Assembly: GCF_003046295.1 (NCBI RefSeq)
Contig: NZ_PZZN01000002.1
Location: forward strand, 806,001-870,000
Reading direction: 5' to 3'
DNA length: 64,000 nucleotides
DNA from: Sphingomonas aerolata
Lineage (GTDB): Bacteria; Pseudomonadota; Alphaproteobacteria; Sphingomonadales; Sphingomonadaceae
The position numbers and the translations under genes are program-made. The notes beneath the pieces are model-generated. The model saw nothing but the letters and a program-made list of their open reading frames with translations, was not told the DNA's origin and did not search any database. Positions 61,396 to 64,000 of the stretch are shown in pieces; within the stretch, counting starts at the first letter, position 1, and each line of letters opens with the position of its first letter.

Positions 61396-62919
61396 ATGAA
61401 CGGCATCTATGACGAGGCGCGGGTCGCGCTGCACGCGATCTGGACGCGGCGGTGGCTCGCGCTCGCGCTCGCGTGGGGCGTGTGCGTCCTCGGCTGGCTG
61501 TTCGTGTCGCAGATCCCGAGCCGCTATGAATCGCGCGCGCGCGTGTTCGTCCAGATGCAGAACCTGCTGCCCGCGAGCATTGACCAGCCGTCGGCCTCGA
61601 GCCGCACCGACATCGACACCATCCGCCAGACGCTGACCTCCGCGGTCAATCTGGAGAAGGTCGTGCGCGGCACCGACCTCGCTAACACGGTGGCCAGCGA
61701 CCGCGACGTCGCCGACCGCGTCGCCAGCCTCGCCCAGTCGATCAAGGTGACGTCGGCGCAGGACAATCTGTTCGAGATCGCGACGACCGCGGCGAGTCCG
61801 AAGCTGGCGCGGACGATCACGCAGAAGCTGATCGACATCTTCGTCGAGGGCAATCTGGCAGGCGACCGGACGAGCACCAGCCAGAGCCTCAGCTTCCTCG
61901 ACAAGCAGCTGGCGCAGCGGCAGAAGCAGCTCCAGGACGCGGAGGCCAAGCGCGCCGACTTCCAGAATCGCTATCTCGGCGCGCTGCCCGGCACCGGGTC
62001 GGTCGCCGACCGGATCGGTGCCGCGCGGTCGCAGATGGCGCAGGTCGATGGCGATCTCGCCGCGGCGCAATCGGGACTCGCCGCGGTGCAGGGACAGATG
62101 GCCGGCGTCGCGCGGACCGTCGCGGGCAGCGGCGGCGTCGCCGGTGCAGCCGGACCCGCACGCGCCCGGCTGGCGGCGATCCAAGGGCAGCTCGCCGACG
62201 CCCGCGCGCGCGGCTATACCGAAAGCCATCCCGACGTGGTCGCATTGCGCGCGCAGCTCGCGCAGGCGACCGCGGCGGCGCGCGGCGAACCGCTGTCGGG
62301 CGGCAGCGGCGCGGGCTCGTCGCCCAACCCGCTCTATGTCTCGCTGCAGGCGATGATGGCGGACAAGCAGGCGGCGGTCGCGTCGCTCAGGATCCGCCGC
62401 GCGCAGCTGCAGGGCGATCTCGACCAGCTCAACGCCAAGCTGTCCGAGGATCCGACCGTCGCCGCCGAACAGGGCGCGATCGACCGCGATTATCAGGTGC
62501 TGAAGGACCAGTATGACCAGCTGTTGACCCAGCGCGAACAGATCGCGCTCCGCGGCCAGGCGCAGTCGCAGACCGATCGCGTCAAGTTCAGCGTGATCGA
62601 CCCGCCGACCACGCCGCAAAAGCCGAGCGCACCGAACCGGATGCTGCTGCTGACCGGCGTACTGATCGCCGGGCTCGGCGCCGGGATCGGCGGCGCGTTC
62701 CTGCTCGGCCAGCTCCGTGGCACGTTCGCGACGAGCACCCGGCTCGAACGCGTCGCGGGGATGCCGGTGATCGGGTCGATCGGCGAAGTCGTGACGCGCA
62801 CTCAGTCCGAGTTGCGCGCCAAGCAGTTCCGGATGTTCCTCGGCGGCACGGCAGCGCTCGGCGCCGCCTATGTACTGCTGCTGGGCGTCGAGATTCTGCA
62901 GCGTGGCCTGGCGGCCTGA
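61396..62919 (+). CDS. XrtA system polysaccharide chain-length determinant
   Basis: The 507-residue Wzz-like protein has the N-terminal helix (about 20-38), a long periplasmic coiled-coil region (about 150-410) and the C-terminal helix (MLLLTGVLIAGLGAGIGGAF, about 416-435), with a further hydrophobic stretch near the C-terminus. It sets polymer length and couples the kinase to export. It starts 11 bases after the export protein gene. Confidence 0.92.
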   Translation: MNGIYDEARVALHAIWTRRWLALALAWGVCVLGWLFVSQIPSRYESRARVFVQMQNLLPASIDQPSASSRTDIDTIRQTLTSAVNLEKVVRGTDLANTVASDRDVADRVASLAQSIKVTSAQDNLFEIATTAASPKLARTITQKLIDIFVEGNLAGDRTSTSQSLSFLDKQLAQRQKQLQDAEAKRADFQNRYLGALPGTGSVADRIGAARSQMAQVDGDLAAAQSGLAAVQGQMAGVARTVAGSGGVAGAAGPARARLAAIQGQLADARARGYTESHPDVVALRAQLAQATAAARGEPLSGGSGAGSSPNPLYVSLQAMMADKQAAVASLRIRRAQLQGDLDQLNAKLSEDPTVAAEQGAIDRDYQVLKDQYDQLLTQREQIALRGQAQSQTDRVKFSVIDPPTTPQKPSAPNRMLLLTGVLIAGLGAGIGGAFLLGQLRGTFATSTRLERVAGMPVIGSIGEVVTRTQSELRAKQFRMFLGGTAALGAAYVLLLGVEILQRGLAA

Positions 62920-62929
62920 GGACGTGACC

Positions 62930-63961
62930 ATGCGTAGCAAGATCCCCGAATCGCACGAAGCCAGCGGCGAGCCGCCACGCGCGCCGTCGCTGCTCGAACG
63001 CGCCGCCACGGTCTATGACTTCAACCAGCACGTGCGGGCCCGGCCGCCGGTGCCGCCGGTCGAACCGGCACGCGCGCCTGAGCCTGCCGCCGAGCCCGTT
63101 GCCGCGTTCGAAGCCGACGCGCCGGACTCCGACGATGCGACCTTCCTCGCGATCCCGGCCGAGCTTCGCGCACCGATCGGACAGGAATTGCCCGACGAGT
63201 TTCATCTGCCGTTCGTCGCCAGCGACACGGCGATGATCGATCGCGGCATGCTGGCGGCGAACGGCATGATGGTGCCCGGCGCGCCGGTCGGTCCGCTGGC
63301 GGAGGAGTTCCGCCTCATCAAGCGGCAGCTGCTGATCACGCGCGCGCAGATCGAGGCCAGCGCGGTGCCCGACAAGGCGCGCACGATTCTCGTCTGCTCG
63401 GCGCGGCCGAACGACGGCAAGACCTTCTGTGCGATCAACCTCGCACTCTCGATCGCCGCGGAGCGCGATACCGAGGTGCTGCTGGTCGATGCCGATGTCG
63501 CCAAGCCCGACGTGCTGCGGCAGCTCGGGCTCGACGATGGTCCCGGCCTGCTCGATGCGCTGGCCGATACGAGCATCGACGTCGAGACGCTGGTGATCCG
63601 CACCGACGTGCCGCATCTCTCGATCCTGCCCGCAGGCGACCGGACCACGATGGATACCGAACTGCTCGCCAGCGCGCGGACCCGCGCGGTGCTCGCGCGG
63701 CTGCTCGCGGCGGATCCGCGGCGGATCGTGATCTTCGATTCGCCCCCCGCGCTCGCCGCGTCGCCTGCGGGCGTGCTCGCGATGCTGGTCGGGCAGGTCA
63801 TGCTCGTCGTCCGCGCCGATCACACGCCCGAAAGCGAGGTCCGCGCCGCGGTCAACCGGCTCGACAGCTGCGAGCATATCCAGCTGGTGCTCAACGCGGT
63901 GTCGTTCGTCCCCGGCGGCGCGCGGTTCGGCAGCTATTACGAGCAAGGCGGCGCGCGGTGA
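62930..63961 (+). CDS. XrtA-associated tyrosine autokinase
   Basis: The 343-residue BY-kinase has a disordered Pro-rich N-terminus, then the P-loop SARPNDGKT (157-165), Walker A' LLVDADVAKP and Walker B RIVIFDSPP. Two Tyr near the C-terminus (FGSYYEQ) are likely autophosphorylation sites. It regulates polymer export with the chain-length protein. ATG 62930 is used; in-frame GTG 62924 is an alternative. The stop overlaps a GTG of the next gene. Confidence 0.92.
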   Translation: MRSKIPESHEASGEPPRAPSLLERAATVYDFNQHVRARPPVPPVEPARAPEPAAEPVAAFEADAPDSDDATFLAIPAELRAPIGQELPDEFHLPFVASDTAMIDRGMLAANGMMVPGAPVGPLAEEFRLIKRQLLITRAQIEASAVPDKARTILVCSARPNDGKTFCAINLALSIAAERDTEVLLVDADVAKPDVLRQLGLDDGPGLLDALADTSIDVETLVIRTDVPHLSILPAGDRTTMDTELLASARTRAVLARLLAADPRRIVIFDSPPALAASPAGVLAMLVGQVMLVVRADHTPESEVRAAVNRLDSCEHIQLVLNAVSFVPGGARFGSYYEQGGAR

Positions 63962-64000
63962 GCGACGTCCGCCTGATCCTCGGCGGCGCAGCGGCGCTGT
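63958..64000 (+). CDS. Start of the next XrtA-locus gene (runs off the right edge)
   Basis: GTG 63958 overlaps the kinase stop as GTGA and opens a frame reading MSDVRLILGGAAAL to the window end, a likely signal peptide. In XrtA loci the gene after the kinase usually encodes a PEP-CTERM-associated outer-membrane beta-barrel (TIGR03016 type). Only 14 codons are visible, so the identification rests on context. Confidence 0.5.
   Translation, partial: MSDVRLILGGAAAL

Overview
The window is a high-GC, gene-dense chromosomal segment that reads as an alphaproteobacterium of the Sphingomonadaceae, most likely Sphingomonas or a close relative. The support is the gene content (an XrtA/exosortase A polysaccharide locus, a tig-clpP-clpX-lon-hupB proteostasis block, many TonB-receptor-type outer-membrane genes), the protein sequences as I recognise them, and many copies of the small palindromic repeats typical of sphingomonad genomes. 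I see no insertion sequence, prophage, plasmid gene, rRNA or CRISPR array; the species was inferred from reading, not from a search.

Layout. 1-5.0 kb: end of ruvX, a DUF3089 hydrolase-like gene, and gatC-gatA-(membrane protein)-gatB for tRNA-dependent amidation. 5.2-6.6 kb: a membrane aspartic protease, two small acidic/Pro-rich genes and tRNA-Leu. 6.6-18.9 kb: trigger factor, a GT2 glycosyltransferase, ClpP, ClpX, a Ca2+/H+ antiporter, a DUF4198-like exported protein, an M1 aminopeptidase with a coupled small gene, Lon and HU. 18.9-22.2 kb: tRNA-Val, ahpC-ahpF and a small DUF6481 gene.

22.3-39.8 kb is the most interesting region. Six consecutive 7-nt Pho-box half-sites at exact 11-nt spacing precede a beta-helix-like lipoprotein with a (Thr-Pro)7 linker, followed by a TonB-dependent receptor. 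A convergent prolyl-4-hydroxylase-like 2OG/Fe(II) oxygenase comes next, and then a complete gspC-N type II secretion operon. I interpret this as a phosphate-starvation-controlled export and uptake module. The gsp operon is invaded by three families of palindromic repeats, two of which lie at the starts of gspE and gspJ without breaking the reading frame.

39.8-50.2 kb: tRNA-His, a leucine-dehydrogenase-family gene, the ccmCDEFGHI cytochrome c maturation operon, a DUF3072 gene, alanine dehydrogenase with a divergent Lrp/AsnC regulator and a palindromic candidate operator, and a Kup potassium transporter. 50.3-55.7 kb: a 2H phosphoesterase, tRNA-Met, a molybdoenzyme cluster (fdhF-like, mobA, fdhD) and thioredoxin reductase. 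56.0-64.0 kb: the left part of an XrtA (exosortase A) exopolysaccharide/PEP-CTERM locus, with two hydrolases and an acyl carrier protein on the minus strand. Divergent from them are an acyl-CoA ligase, a PLP decarboxylase, a polysaccharide export lipoprotein, a chain-length determinant, a tyrosine autokinase and the first codons of the next gene; the locus runs off the right edge.
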